Shown: piece after piece, positions 35,960 to 45,304 of the stretch
How the letters are laid out: each line of letters begins with the position of its first letter
Numbering within the stretch: position 1 is the first letter of the stretch
Origin: Lachnospiraceae bacterium
GTDB lineage: Bacteria; Bacillota; Clostridia; Lachnospirales; Lachnospiraceae
Assembly: GCA_022510565.1 (NCBI GenBank)
Contig: JAFLTE010000002.1
Coordinates: 247,928-311,927, forward strand
Length of the DNA stretch: 64,000 bases
Direction of reading: 5' to 3'
Notes under the pieces: model-generated
Told to the model about the DNA's origin: nothing
The model's input: only the letters and a program-made list of their open reading frames with translations
The model's database searches: none
Position numbers and translations under genes: made by a program

Positions 35960-37019
35960 AGCCGTCCACCTCCTCTACAGCAAGACCTCTCTGGGTAAGA
36001 TAAGCCTTCATATCTTCCTGCATCTGTACATCATCCGGCAGACTTAATATCATCTCACCTCTGGCAATGCCCTCTACATTCTTGGTATCTGCCCGAAGTA
36101 TATTAATCGGCTGTCCGAACCGCAGCACCATATTGGCGATAACCGGCTCGAAAGAGGAATTAACGGAAAAGGCGATACGGATACAACATTTACCCTTCAT
36201 CAGATCTCTTTGATGGCTCTCCAGTGTGCGGCGCTCCTCGCCTTTTCCCTTGACGATCAGCTCCTTTGCCTCCTTCGTCTTCGGGTGGGCAAAAATATCA
36301 GATACCCTGCCCTGCTCTACCAAATGACCGTTTCCGATGATTGCTACGTGGGAACAGATTTCTCTGACCACAGACATCTCATGAGTGATAATCACTATCG
36401 TGATGCCATATTCCCTGTTTATCTGTTTTAAAAGCCGCAAAATCGACTGTGTCGTCTGCGGGTCAAGCGCGCTCGTCGCTTCATCGCACAGCAAAATCTT
36501 GGGATTTACCGCAAGCGCTCTGGCAATCGCTACACGCTGCTTCTGTCCGCCGGATAACTGAGCCGGATAGGCATTGGCTTTCTCCGTCATATCCACAATC
36601 TCAAGCAGTTCCATTGCACGCTGCCTTGCCGCTTTCCTGCTCATGCCTCCGCCCGTTCCGCCGTTTTTCTTACTCACGCCGCCATACAGAAGCGGAAAAC
36701 ATATGTTGTCTACAACATTCTTCTGCATCAACAGATTGAAGTGCTGGAAAATCATGGCAATCTCAGCACGTTTTGCGCGAAGCTCAGTTTCAGACAATGT
36801 GCTTAAATCCCTGCCTTCAATCTCCACCGTACCTGAGGTCGGTCGCTCCAGAAAATTCAGGCAGCGCACCAATGTGCTTTTGCCCGCTCCCGACATACCG
36901 ATGATTCCGTAGATATCCCCTGCCTGAATCGACAAGTCAATTCCCTGCAATGCCTCCACATCGGCATCCTTAGTCACGAATGTCTTGCTCAGGCCGCGGA
37001 CTTCTATTATTCCCGCCAT
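35949..37019 (-). CDS. metN: Methionine ABC transporter ATPase MetN
   Basis: A 356-aa ATPase. Walker A GMSGAGKST, signature QLSGGQKQRVAIARAL and Walker B ILLCDEATSALDP are present. The last 80 residues form the ferredoxin-like NIL domain (IRIAFSVNSSFEPVIANMV), which mediates methionine trans-inhibition in MetN. A 20-residue insert with GGTGGG lies before the signature. It heads the metN-metI-metQ operon and is preceded by a promoter with a dyad rather than by a SAM riboswitch or T-box. Confidence 0.95.
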   Translation of the reverse strand: MAGIIEVRGLSKTFVTKDADVEALQGIDLSIQAGDIYGIIGMSGAGKSTLVRCLNFLERPTSGTVEIEGRDLSTLSETELRAKRAEIAMIFQHFNLLMQKNVVDNICFPLLYGGVSKKNGGTGGGMSRKAARQRAMELLEIVDMTEKANAYPAQLSGGQKQRVAIARALAVNPKILLCDEATSALDPQTTQSILRLLKQINREYGITIVIITHEMSVVREICSHVAIIGNGHLVEQGRVSDIFAHPKTKEAKELIVKGKGEERRTLESHQRDLMKGKCCIRIAFSVNSSFEPVIANMVLRFGQPINILRADTKNVEGIARGEMILSLPDDVQMQEDMKAYLTQRGLAVEEVDGYVD

Positions 37020-37050
37020 CTTATTTTATCCCTCATTTCTTCCGTATTCC

Positions 37051-37076
37051 TTCATACTTGACTACTTTAGTATGAA
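37051..37076 (-). promoter_or_regulatory. Dyad at the metNIQ promoter (ACT-N5-AGT, Rrf2/CymR-like)
   Basis: Perfect 8-bp arms TTCATACT / AGTATGAA with a 10-bp spacer, overlapping the -10 box. Inside it CATACT-AAAGT-AGT echoes the cysK dyad CCTACT-N5-AGTAGG. A shared sulfur repressor is an inference. Confidence 0.5.
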
Positions 37077-37092
37077 CAGCGGGGTTTGTCAA
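37064..37092 (-). promoter_or_regulatory. metNIQ promoter
   Basis: TTGACA (37087-37092), 17-bp spacer, TAAAGT (37064-37069), about 45 bp before metN. Confidence 0.6.
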
Positions 37093-37140
37093 GCTATATG
37101 CCGAAAGAATATCTGCGTATCGGCTGCCGGACCAACGCTC

Positions 37141-38079
37141 TTATTCTATCGAAAACAGCGCGGTAGACAGATATCTGTCTCCCGAGTCAGGTAAAAGTAC
37201 CACAATCGTCTTACCCTTGTTCTCGGGACGTTTCGCAAGCTGCGTCGCTGCATGAAGTGCTGCACCGGAAGAGATACCCACCAACACACCTTCTTCTACC
37301 GCGATAGCTCTTCCGGCAGCAAAAGCATCTTCGTTGGAAACCTGAATGATTTCATCGTAAATACCGGTGTTCAATACCTCGGGCACGAATCCTGCACCGA
37401 TTCCCTGAATCTTATGTGCTCCCGGTGCACCGCCTGACAGAACGGGGCTGCTCTCAGGCTCTACCGCCACAATCTTGACATTGGGATTATGTTCTTTCAG
37501 ATACTCGCCCACACCTGTGACCGTACCGCCGGTACCGACACCCGCTACGAAAATATCCACTTTACCGTCCGTGTCTTCCCAGATTTCAGGACCCGTGGTT
37601 GCTTTATGTACCGCCGGGTTCGCAGGATTGACGAACTGTCCTAAGATGATAGAGCCGGGAGTAGCTGCCTGAAGCTCCTCCGCCTTGGCGATTGCACCCT
37701 TCATGCCCTTAGCTCCCTCTGTCAGCACCAGTTCAGCACCGTACGCCTGTAAAAGTTTTCTTCGCTCAACACTCATTGTCTCCGGTAAGGTTAAAATTGC
37801 TTTATAGCCTTTCGCAGCCGCTACTGCCGCCAAGCCGATACCTGTATTTCCGGAAGTGGGCTCGATGATGGTTGCGCCGGGTTTCAGCTTGCCCGCTTTC
37901 TCGGCATCCTCAATCATGCTCAGTGCAATACGGTCCTTTACGGAACCTGCCGGATTAAAATACTCTAATTTCACTAACAGTGTAGCGTCTGTAATGTCAT
38001 GGTTCTTCTCATAATTGGCAACCTCCAGCAAAGGTGTCTTACCAATCAGTTCTGTTGCGCTCTTCTTAATATTTGCCAT
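37141..38079 (-). CDS. cysK: Cysteine synthase A (O-acetylserine sulfhydrylase)
   Basis: A 312-aa PLP enzyme. The PLP lysine is in [12 protein letters not shown], the substrate loop in [20 protein letters not shown], the phosphate-binding glycines in [15 protein letters not shown] and the late Ser/Gly loop in [12 protein letters not shown]. It forms cysteine from O-acetylserine and sulfide. ATG 38079 has GGAGGAAATT directly upstream; the track ATG at 38091 falls before that site. The neighbouring methionine importer and similar upstream dyads suggest common control by sulfur amino acid supply. Confidence 0.96.
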   Translation of the reverse strand: MANIKKSATELIGKTPLLEVANYEKNHDITDATLLVKLEYFNPAGSVKDRIALSMIEDAEKAGKLKPGATIIEPTSGNTGIGLAAVAAAKGYKAILTLPETMSVERRKLLQAYGAELVLTEGAKGMKGAIAKAEELQAATPGSIILGQFVNPANPAVHKATTGPEIWEDTDGKVDIFVAGVGTGGTVTGVGEYLKEHNPNVKIVAVEPESSPVLSGGAPGAHKIQGIGAGFVPEVLNTGIYDEIIQVSNEDAFAAGRAIAVEEGVLVGISSGAALHAATQLAKRPENKGKTIVVLLPDSGDRYLSTALFSIE

Positions 38080-38185
38080 AATTTCCTCCATTCTAAAGCA
38101 TTTGCTTTTTGCCCGCTCTTTTACGAGTTTATTTGCTCTTATAATAAGTTATTCCTGCACATAAAATATACAGGTTTGTTTATTT

Positions 38186-38202
38186 CCTACTTGTTCAGTA
38201 GG
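38186..38202 (-). promoter_or_regulatory. Rrf2/CymR-like operator at cysK
   Basis: Inverted repeat CCTACT-N5-AGTAGG lies 14 bp after the -10 box. The form matches Rrf2-family (CymR/IscR-like) sites that repress cysteine synthesis genes in Firmicutes. Confidence 0.6.
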
Positions 38203-38216
38203 TTTTGTATGAAATG

Positions 38217-38245
38217 ATAATACACCTCTATATAGAATATGTCAA
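38217..38245 (-). promoter_or_regulatory. cysK promoter
   Basis: TTGACA (38240-38245), 17-bp spacer, TATTAT (38217-38222) on the minus strand. Confidence 0.75.
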
Positions 38246-38292
38246 TATATTTCTTAAAAAAATTTTTTCTTAATTATAGATGGCACAAAAAG

Positions 38293-38320
38293 ACCGGAGA
38301 TACTTCTAAATATCTCCGGT
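38293..38320 (-). terminator. Terminator after the second Rpn gene
   Basis: 10-bp stem ACCGGAGATA / TATCTCCGGT with an 8-nt loop, followed by CTTTTTG on the minus strand. Confidence 0.8.
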
Positions 38321-38351
38321 TAAATAATGATTCTACTAATATGAACCTGTC

Positions 38352-39221
38352 TCAATTATTATCTAAAATATCACGGACATTTGCCTCCGATATACCAACT
38401 TTATCTGCAATCTGTATCACAGACAAACCCATTTCAGCATATGCCAAAACCTTGCCTTCCTGTCTGCCCTCTTCTCGACCTTCTGCCAGTCCCTCTTCTT
38501 TTGCATCCACTCGAAGTTCATTCATCCATTCCCTTGTCGTCATATACCGTCCCTCCGTCTGTGCGTCCTGTTTGACTTTCCGCACACGCTCCAGAATCTT
38601 CTCGATCTTCTCATTTGCCGTCCGCATTTCATTTGTATGCTCTATGCACCTTAAAAACTCTATCAGTTCCTGATTAGTCTCATTGTCATTGCATCCCCTT
38701 GTATTTAAAAATATCTTCTTTGTACCGTCTCCCAACGCCAGTTCCGGCTCCTCTAAACACCGGTTTTCAAAAGTATAGCAGTATCTCCCATACCCAAACA
38801 AGTCAAAAGTACATATGAAGATAACAATTCCGTCAGGAAGTTTTCGGTAATCTACCTCACCCTTCTTCATCATCTTCACATCTACCATACTCTGGTAATG
38901 CCTACTCCTGCGAGGCAGATGATAGCGGTTCACATTCTGTATCTCCACACTGTAGACAGTGTCCTCTTCGTCCTCAAAACAGACATCCAATCGAATCCCT
39001 TTATATATGGGATGAACCTCCAACTCATGTTCTCTGCTATGTTGTATCACCTTCGATATCTTCCTGCCCAGAATGATTTCCAATGCCGTGCGGCATGTCT
39101 CCGGATCATTCATCACTTCCCCAAATAGGAAGTGGTTTGTCAGATTCAGCTCCTTGAGCGGAACATAGTTGCCACTCTCCGCAGCCCTGCCGGAGCGGTT
39201 TTCTCTTGTGTTTTCTCCCAT
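38352..39221 (-). CDS. Rpn family nuclease/putative transposase (second copy, divergent)
   Basis: A 289-aa Rpn-type protein of a different subfamily from the one at 19 kb. It has LNLTNHFLFGEVMNDPETCRTALEIILG, then RLDVCFEDEEDTVYSVEIQN, which supplies the Asp and E-x-Q of the PD-(D/E)XK site, and RSRHYQSMVDVKMMKKG. A Gly/Glu repeat (EEGLAEGREEGRQEG) leads into a C-terminal helix-turn-helix-like segment (GLSVIQIADKVGISEANVRDIL). I chose ATG 39221, 6 nt after AAAAGGAG. The track ATG at 39242 lies in the loop of an upstream hairpin. It is monocistronic. Confidence 0.88.
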   Translation of the reverse strand: MGENTRENRSGRAAESGNYVPLKELNLTNHFLFGEVMNDPETCRTALEIILGRKISKVIQHSREHELEVHPIYKGIRLDVCFEDEEDTVYSVEIQNVNRYHLPRRSRHYQSMVDVKMMKKGEVDYRKLPDGIVIFICTFDLFGYGRYCYTFENRCLEEPELALGDGTKKIFLNTRGCNDNETNQELIEFLRCIEHTNEMRTANEKIEKILERVRKVKQDAQTEGRYMTTREWMNELRVDAKEEGLAEGREEGRQEGKVLAYAEMGLSVIQIADKVGISEANVRDILDNN

Positions 39222-39231
39222 ATGCTTCTCC

Positions 39232-39252
39232 TTTTCCGACATTCTCGGAAAA
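39232..39252 (-). promoter_or_regulatory. Hairpin abutting the Rpn ribosome binding site
   Basis: Perfect 8-bp stem TTTTCCGA / TCGGAAAA with a 5-nt loop. On the minus strand its 3' arm runs straight into GGAG of the Shine-Dalgarno, so the site is partly occluded. Confidence 0.5.
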
Positions 39253-39613
39253 CGAAAAAGCGCTTACACCAAATTCATCCGCCTCAAATGTCTGTTGTAA
39301 AATAGTAATTGAAATAAGCAAAGACATTCGAATGCAGTAGAATTTTAGATGTTCAGAATGTGAGATTGCTTAAAATGATTGTAACAGGCATTGTATGGAA
39401 AGGCAAGTAAAATATTTATAAATTCTGTTTGAACATATACGTTTTTTCGTATTTTCATCATTCTCACTTTATGCCCTGTACATTTTATATACAGATATGG
39501 GAACAGCCCTTAATAAAACAATCCGGTACGATTATAACCGTACCGGATTGTTCTTACTTAATATTATTTTTATATACTTGTCATTCTTGCCGTTGGTTCG
39601 GATGATACTCTTT
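39253..39613. other. Intergenic region between the second Rpn gene and glgP
   Basis: About 360 bp of AT-rich sequence without a credible gene. Apart from the glgP terminator at 39519-39550 I see nothing that I can name; the Rpn promoter must lie here but no box pair is convincing. Confidence 0.6.
39519..39550. terminator. Terminator after glgP
   Basis: Perfect 12-bp stem CAATCCGGTACG / CGTACCGGATTG with an 8-nt loop, followed on the minus strand by TTTTATT. Confidence 0.85.
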
Positions 39614-41923
39614 TTATCTCAACTTCCAGATATCCCTATTGTACTCGGCAATCGTTCTGTCGGATGAGAAGAATCCTGCCTTTGCAATATTGACAAGCAT
39701 CATTTTCCGCCACTTCTTCCGGTCCTCATAGTCCGCCATCATCTTGTCTTTGGTTGCAATATAATCCTCCAAATCTAACAGCGTCATAAACCAGTCCTTG
39801 TTCAGCAGTTCATTGTACAATCTCTGCAGATTCTCTTTATGTCCTACCTTCAGTGCCTGTTTGCTGACGATAAAGTCTACCGCCTCTTTGATGACCGGAC
39901 TCTTCTTGTAGTAATCCTTGGATACATAGTCCGCCTTCTCGTAGTGCTTGATGACAGTCTCGGACTTCTCGCCAAAGATATAGATATTGTCATCACCCAC
40001 TAATTCGTGAATCTCTACATTCGCACCATCGGACGTGCCCAGCGTGACAGCACCGTTTAACATAAATTTCATGTTGCCTGTTCCGGATGCCTCTTTAGAC
40101 GCAAGAGAAATCTGCTCGGAGATATCACAAGCGGGAATCATCTTCTCCGCATAAGCCACATTGTAATTCTCCACCATCAGAACCGTCATGTAAGGACTCA
40201 CGTCAGGGTCATTATTGACAATCTCCTGCAACACGAGCAACAGGTGGATGATGTCCTGCGCAATCACATAAGCGGGTGCTGCCTTCGCGCCGAAGATAAA
40301 GGTCATGGGTCTTGCGGGCTTCTTGCCGGCCTTAATCTCCAGATATTTATGAATAATGTAAAGTGCATTCATCTGCTGCCGTTTGTATTCGTGCAGTCTC
40401 TTACTCTGTATGTCAAAGATGGAGTCAGGGTTTAACGTGACACCTTCCACTTCCTTAACATAGGCTGCAAAAGCTTTCTTACGATTCATCTTAATCTCAG
40501 CGATACGATCAAGCACAGCTTCGTCATCGATAAACTCCAGAAGTTTCTCCAGCTTATCCGCATCTTTCTTGTAGCCGTCACCGATTGTCTGCGAAAGGAA
40601 ATCAGCCAGTTCGTGGTTGCAGGACAGGAGCCATCTTCTGAAAGTAATGCCGTTGGTCTTGTTGTTGAACTTCTCCGGATAAATCTTGTAGAACGCATTC
40701 AGCTCCGTATCCTTTAAGATTTCCGTATGAATCGCCGCTACACCGTTTACGGAAAAACCATAGTGAATATCAATGTGCGCCATATGCACTCTCTTATCCT
40801 TATCGATAATCTGCACCTTAGGGTCTTTGTATTTCTTAGCCACCCTCTTATCTAATTCCTTGATAATCGGTACTAGCTGCGGCACAACTTTCTCCAGATA
40901 TTTGAGCGGCCACTTTTCAAGCGCCTCTGCCAGGATCGTATGATTCGTGTATGCGCATGTTTTGCTGACAACCTCGATCGCCTCGTCCATCGAAAATGCC
41001 TTATCATCCACAAGGATCCTGATCAACTCCGGAATGATCATTGTGGGGTGAGTGTCGTTGATCTGGATGACTGCATGATCATACATTCTGCGCAGATCAT
41101 ACTTCTTCTCTTTCATCTCATATAAAATCAACTGTGCCGCATTGCTTACCATGAAATACTGTTGATAAATACGAAGTAGATTTCCTGCCTCGTCAGAGTC
41201 GTCCGGATATAAGAATAAGGTCAGGTTCTTCTCAATATCCTCCTTATCAAAGTCGATTCCTTTCTTGATAAGATCCTCGTCAATGGACTCAAGATCAAAC
41301 AGTCTCAGTTTGTTGACACCATTGCCATATCCAATGACATCAATGTCATAAAGTCTGGAAGTCACCTTTTTCTTTCCGAAAGAAACCTCAAAGGAGATGT
41401 CTGTCTTATTCAACCATGACCGATCCTCAATCCAGTCATTCTTCTCTGCAGTCTGCAATTTATCCTTAAACACCTGCTTGAATAGACCGAAGTGGTAGTT
41501 TAAGCCGATTCCCTCACCGGGAAGTCCCAGTGTTGCGATAGAATCAAGAAAACATGCCGCAAGACGTCCCAGACCCCCGTTGCCGAGCGACGGTTCCGGC
41601 TCAAACTCTTCGATTTCACTCAGTTTTTTCCCATTTTTAGTCAGGATTTCATTCAGTTTGTCATAAACACCTAAATTTATTATGTTGTTGGACAGAAGCT
41701 TGCCAATCAAAAACTCAGCGGAAATATAGTAAATCTTTTTCTCACCCTCAATCCGCTCGGAAACCTGCATCAACTTTTTGGATAACTGCAGCAGACTGTA
41801 GTAGAGTTCTTCGTTGCTGCATTCCGCTATGCTCTTGCCGTAGCCGCTTTGCGTCTCTCCCTCCAGTTCTTTTTCCAGATTCATAACTAATACATCTCTT
41901 TTCAGGTTACTTGCCTGTGCCAT
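39614..41923 (-). CDS. glgP: Glycogen/maltodextrin phosphorylase
   Basis: A 769-aa PLP-dependent GT35 enzyme, a little shorter than E. coli GlgP. Recognisable parts are [38 protein letters not shown], the [19 protein letters not shown] region, [12 protein letters not shown] and the PLP lysine in [28 protein letters not shown]. It releases glucose-1-phosphate from alpha-1,4-glucans. It begins 35 bp after a LacI-type regulator on the same strand, with no promoter visible between, so both probably share the LacI operator. The glucose-1-phosphate would feed the PPi-dependent glycolysis encoded at 45 kb. Confidence 0.95.
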   Translation of the reverse strand: MAQASNLKRDVLVMNLEKELEGETQSGYGKSIAECSNEELYYSLLQLSKKLMQVSERIEGEKKIYYISAEFLIGKLLSNNIINLGVYDKLNEILTKNGKKLSEIEEFEPEPSLGNGGLGRLAACFLDSIATLGLPGEGIGLNYHFGLFKQVFKDKLQTAEKNDWIEDRSWLNKTDISFEVSFGKKKVTSRLYDIDVIGYGNGVNKLRLFDLESIDEDLIKKGIDFDKEDIEKNLTLFLYPDDSDEAGNLLRIYQQYFMVSNAAQLILYEMKEKKYDLRRMYDHAVIQINDTHPTMIIPELIRILVDDKAFSMDEAIEVVSKTCAYTNHTILAEALEKWPLKYLEKVVPQLVPIIKELDKRVAKKYKDPKVQIIDKDKRVHMAHIDIHYGFSVNGVAAIHTEILKDTELNAFYKIYPEKFNNKTNGITFRRWLLSCNHELADFLSQTIGDGYKKDADKLEKLLEFIDDEAVLDRIAEIKMNRKKAFAAYVKEVEGVTLNPDSIFDIQSKRLHEYKRQQMNALYIIHKYLEIKAGKKPARPMTFIFGAKAAPAYVIAQDIIHLLLVLQEIVNNDPDVSPYMTVLMVENYNVAYAEKMIPACDISEQISLASKEASGTGNMKFMLNGAVTLGTSDGANVEIHELVGDDNIYIFGEKSETVIKHYEKADYVSKDYYKKSPVIKEAVDFIVSKQALKVGHKENLQRLYNELLNKDWFMTLLDLEDYIATKDKMMADYEDRKKWRKMMLVNIAKAGFFSSDRTIAEYNRDIWKLR

Positions 41924-41958
41924 AATGTTCCCTCCTATAGATTATGTATATTTTCCTA

Positions 41959-42948
41959 TTAACATATAATATCTAAGTATTTCATCCTTATTAACTGATA
42001 ATCAAGCACAATCTGTTTTCCTTCACCGCCGTCAATTAACCGCTTTAATTCTGTGACTGCCTCGGATGCAATACGCTTGAAATCTTGTCTGACCGTGTTC
42101 ATCTGCTTACCGGCATATCCCATCAATGTAATGCCGTCGAAACCGCATACCGGACGGAAAATGTCCATCTCTATAAGCGCCTTCATCGCTCCTATCGCCA
42201 TCAAGTCGGAGGCGCATACCACGATATCCTTTTTCTTGGCATATTTAAAAGTCAGGTTTCTCGCCTGCAATTCGGAAAAATCACCGTTTCGCACAAGAAG
42301 CGGTAAATTTCTTTCCTCGGCAAGCCGCCTAATGCCATTAAGCCGTTCTTCCGTCACATAACCGTTCTTCTTGCCTGCCAGATAGAGAATGCTCTTGCCC
42401 TTATTTTCTATAAGAGTTTTTTTCGCCACATCGTACTGCGCTTTCTCCTGCGCAATCCAAACGGAAGAAGTATTCTCATTTACAAGCGGCGCATCAACCA
42501 CAACAATCTTAAAAATCTGCGTCTCTATCAGCCTGTGGAGCACCTTGTCCTCCTTGGACATTCCGTAAATAATAAGCCCCGTTATGCTCTGAGACTGCAA
42601 ATAGCGTATCACTTCATCAATGCTTTTATTCTTTAGCATCGAATAAAACACCGTGATAACATCCAGATTCAAGCTCACCGCCTGCCCGATCGTTCCGGCC
42701 ATATACTGCATATTGATTTCGTCTACCGCCTGCGACACGTTATCCAAATTCAGAAGCATAGCCACTCTGCCTGACTGCTTCGACGAAAGTGCCGCTGCCA
42801 CAGAATTGGGGACAAAATTTAAGTCTGCCACCGCCTGATTTACTTTTCTCTTCGTCTCCTCGCTGACATTGGGATAATTATTCAACACCTTAGATACGGT
42901 GGAAATTGCCACACCCGCCTGCTTAGCGACATCTTTAATAGATACCAT
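41959..42948 (-). CDS. LacI family transcriptional regulator
   Basis: A 329-aa repressor. The DNA-binding head VSIKDVAKQAGVAISTVSKVLNNYPNVSE is followed by the hinge region NSVAAALSS and a periplasmic-binding-like effector domain. The track start at 42999 is a TTG that would place the operator inside the coding region. ATG 42948 gives the canonical LacI N-terminus, although its ribosome site (CGGATG) is weak. A near-perfect 28-bp palindrome lies 24 bp upstream over the transcription start. Because glgP follows, it probably controls glucan use and its own synthesis; effector unknown. Confidence 0.92.
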   Translation of the reverse strand: MVSIKDVAKQAGVAISTVSKVLNNYPNVSEETKRKVNQAVADLNFVPNSVAAALSSKQSGRVAMLLNLDNVSQAVDEINMQYMAGTIGQAVSLNLDVITVFYSMLKNKSIDEVIRYLQSQSITGLIIYGMSKEDKVLHRLIETQIFKIVVVDAPLVNENTSSVWIAQEKAQYDVAKKTLIENKGKSILYLAGKKNGYVTEERLNGIRRLAEERNLPLLVRNGDFSELQARNLTFKYAKKKDIVVCASDLMAIGAMKALIEMDIFRPVCGFDGITLMGYAGKQMNTVRQDFKRIASEAVTELKRLIDGGEGKQIVLDYQLIRMKYLDIIC

Positions 42949-42972
42949 ACCATCATCCGTTCTCGGGAAAAT

Positions 42973-43000
42973 GTTGTGTGGAAATCGTTTTCCACACAAC
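42973..43000 (-). promoter_or_regulatory. LacI-type operator, 12-bp perfect inverted repeat
   Basis: Arms GTTGTGTGGAAA / TTTCCACACAAC separated by 4 bp with a central CG, the classical LacI/GalR form. It starts one bp after the -10 box of the regulator promoter. Confidence 0.85.
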
Positions 43001-43001
43001 T

Positions 43002-43030
43002 ATCATATACCAATCCGAGTCGTTTGTAAA
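43002..43030 (-). promoter_or_regulatory. Promoter of the lacI-type gene and glgP
   Basis: TTTACA (43025-43030), 17-bp spacer, TATGAT (43002-43007) on the minus strand. Confidence 0.7.
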
Positions 43031-43084
43031 CTTTTCTTTTTATTTTTTTTACTTCTGCAAGTAAACAAGTATGTAACAGAGCTG

Positions 43085-43113
43085 TTGACCACTGTCAGGA
43101 GGCATACTATAAT
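43085..43113 (+). promoter_or_regulatory. Promoter of the chromate transporter pair
   Basis: TTGACC (43085-43090), 17-bp spacer, TATAAT (43108-43113). A palindrome CGTTAACG (43117-43124) lies at the expected start site and may be an operator. Confidence 0.7.
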
Positions 43114-43149
43114 AATCGTTAACGTTTCACACTAATAAGGAGAATATGT

Positions 43150-43710
43150 ATGAAAAAATTTCCTGAAGCGCTGCAGCTGTTTCTCACATTTCTAAAACTT
43201 GGCTGCTTTACCTTCGGAGGCGGATGGAGCATCGTTGCACAGATGCAAAGAATCTTTGTCGATGAAAAGAAAAGTATAACGGAGGAAGAACTTGTTGATT
43301 TGACAAGCGTTGCCAGAAGTCTTCCCGGAACGATGGTCGGCAATGTTGCCATGCTCTTTGGCTACCGCTCTCTGGGAATCCTCGGTGGTATAGTCTGCAT
43401 TCTGGGCATTATTATACCTCCCATGCTAATGTTATCGGCAATCGCTTTTTTCTACACGGCATTCCGTGACAACACGTGGATTGCCGCGGCCATGAGCGGT
43501 GTAAGAGCCGCTGTTGTTCCGATTATCATAAGCGCTGCTGTGGGAATGGTTAAAGGTTCTTTCAAATATCCTCCTTGCATTCTCGTTATGCTTTTGGCTC
43601 TGGGATTGTATTTGTTTCTACATATGAACTGTGTGTATCTTGTACTCATCGGCGCAGTATGCGGCATTCTCATCTCTGATTTTTATGAAAGAAGAGGTAT
43701 CGAGAAATGA
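43150..43710 (+). CDS. Chromate transporter, short-chain subunit 1
   Basis: A 186-aa single-domain CHR protein. Its N-terminus has FLTFLKLGCFTFGGGWSIVAQMQ, then SVARSLPGTMVGNVAMLFGY and four or five hydrophobic segments. Short CHR proteins work as pairs; the partner starts in the overlapping ATGA at its 3' end. Substrate in anaerobes is often not chromate, and may be another oxyanion. The ribosome site AAGGAG precedes the ATG. Confidence 0.88.
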   Translation: MKKFPEALQLFLTFLKLGCFTFGGGWSIVAQMQRIFVDEKKSITEEELVDLTSVARSLPGTMVGNVAMLFGYRSLGILGGIVCILGIIIPPMLMLSAIAFFYTAFRDNTWIAAAMSGVRAAVVPIIISAAVGMVKGSFKYPPCILVMLLALGLYLFLHMNCVYLVLIGAVCGILISDFYERRGIEK

Positions 43711-44246
43711 TTTATCTTCAACTGTTTTGGAGCTTTCTTAAAATCGGATTTACAAGTTTCGGCGGACTTTCCATGATTCCGCTCATCAGCAGCGAGATGC
43801 TTGCCCACAACTGGATGACGGCTGAGGAGGTTTCCGATATCGTGGCGATTGCGGAAATGACACCCGGACCGCTGGGGCTTAACTGTGCAACCTTCGCGGG
43901 CATTCGCACGGCAGGCATCCTTGGGGCTATGGCTGCCAACCTGGGGGTTCTTATGCCCTCTTTTACCCTGTGTCTTATAGCGGCAATCTTTTTCACAAGG
44001 TTTAAAGAAGCCCGACTGATGCAGAACATCATGATAGGGGTCCGCCCCGCATGTCTGGCAATGGTTATAGGAGTGTGCCTCACTCTTGCACCTACCAACT
44101 ATATTGAAAGCGGCGGGATTGCCGTTCCATCGATTATAATTGGAATTTTGGACACCGTATTATTATTAAGATATAAAGTCAGTATTCCTAAAGTCATTCT
44201 GCTAAGTGCAGTACTGGGTCTTTTGGTTCATGGAATAATTGCCTGA
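43707..44246 (+). CDS. Chromate transporter, short-chain subunit 2
   Basis: A 179-aa CHR-domain protein. It shows LKIGFTSFGGLSMIPLISSEM, ADIVAIAEMTPGPLGLNCATFAG-type core (EMTPGPLGLN) and about five hydrophobic segments. It overlaps subunit 1 by 4 nt and is expected to insert with opposite topology. It converges with the XRE regulator gene, only 7 bp away. Confidence 0.88.
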   Translation: MIYLQLFWSFLKIGFTSFGGLSMIPLISSEMLAHNWMTAEEVSDIVAIAEMTPGPLGLNCATFAGIRTAGILGAMAANLGVLMPSFTLCLIAAIFFTRFKEARLMQNIMIGVRPACLAMVIGVCLTLAPTNYIESGGIAVPSIIIGILDTVLLLRYKVSIPKVILLSAVLGLLVHGIIA

Positions 44247-44253
44247 CTGTTCG

Positions 44254-45081
44254 CTAGTTTACGTCGTATGATAAGCGCGACAGCCGCATGCAGACCCGTT
44301 CAACCAGCTGCTCTACTGAAATTTCGGGATTTGTGTACAAGTCATTTTCCAAGTTCTCAATAAGCTTAGACAGATATTTGGGTGAATTCCCGCGAGCCAG
44401 AAAATGTCTGTACACCTCCTGTAGGAGACCGTAAGAAATTTTCTCAGGAATAATGCCCTCAATCAGTGCCGGATGACTGAGTTTCAAATTGTCCGTCAAA
44501 TCTTTCATTAAATCCCTGCTTAAAACTTCCCCGTAATTTTCCCTCACAATACGGCCTAATATCTGAATCATATGCTCCAGAACAGCTCCATCCACTTTCG
44601 GAACTCTCTCCCTGTGCAGAACCTTATCGTAGACTTTTACAACAAATTCGTCCGGTTCCAACTTCAAATCGTCCTTCAGTCTGACTACCGGGAGCAGTAT
44701 GCCTTCCCAAGACAGCTGAATACGCAGTTCCGCCACCAATCCCATATAATCATTCTCCAGAAAGATTTGCACTAAATCCTTCCCAAACGAAAGCACCAAC
44801 GGCTCCAAGCAATACCGCAGATTTTTCAAAACCTCCTCCGAATAATTGCCGCTGCCGCTTTTTTCGTCACTCTTGTTCTCCAATCCCAACAATATATCTG
44901 CACTCACATTCAGAGCCTTGCATAATTGAGCGAAAAGGGTAATATCCGGCAGACTCTGGCCTCTTTCCCACTTGGAAATCGCCTGAGGAGTTACTCCCAT
45001 CCGCAAAGCCAGCTCTTCCTGAGTCATATTTGCATTCTGTCGCAGGTTCAAAATGCTTTTTCCAAATTCTTCCATACTCAT
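44254..45081 (-). CDS. XRE family transcriptional regulator
   Basis: A 275-aa protein with an N-terminal Cro/CI helix-turn-helix (LRQNANMTQEELALRMGVTPQAISKWERGQSLPD). The C-terminal 200 residues are helical and not recognised. The DNA-binding start is typical of Lachnospiraceae regulators that combine a short HTH with a large sensory part. I prefer ATG 45081, since GGAG lies 11 nt upstream; ATG 45075 is possible. Its target is unknown; the convergent chromate transporter genes are the nearest candidates only by position. Confidence 0.85.
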   Translation of the reverse strand: MSMEEFGKSILNLRQNANMTQEELALRMGVTPQAISKWERGQSLPDITLFAQLCKALNVSADILLGLENKSDEKSGSGNYSEEVLKNLRYCLEPLVLSFGKDLVQIFLENDYMGLVAELRIQLSWEGILLPVVRLKDDLKLEPDEFVVKVYDKVLHRERVPKVDGAVLEHMIQILGRIVRENYGEVLSRDLMKDLTDNLKLSHPALIEGIIPEKISYGLLQEVYRHFLARGNSPKYLSKLIENLENDLYTNPEISVEQLVERVCMRLSRLSYDVN

Positions 45082-45263
45082 TGTAATACATTCTCCTTTC
45101 CAATACATTACGGATTCCTACATTCCACCGAAAGCACTGCTTTCGTTTTTTGTCATGGTAACATTTCCATAATCAAAAGTAAAACAACCTGTAATTGAAC
45201 CTACTCTCAACTTCCGGCAAATTCTTATTGTACAGTAGACGTTATGATATTAAGCCATAGAAA

Positions 45264-45290
45264 AAGGCTGAATCCGTCGGATTCAGCCTT
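45264..45290 (-). terminator. Terminator after the PPi-PFK gene
   Basis: Perfect 12-bp stem AAGGCTGAATCC / GGATTCAGCCTT with a 3-nt loop; on the minus strand it continues TTTCTATGG. It lies 14 bp past the stop. Confidence 0.8.
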
Positions 45291-45304
45291 TGTTATATCA
45301 TGTC

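Noticed and set aside
37020-37140. SAM riboswitch before metN
   Set aside because: Only about 45 bp lie between the promoter and metN, too short for a SAM riboswitch.
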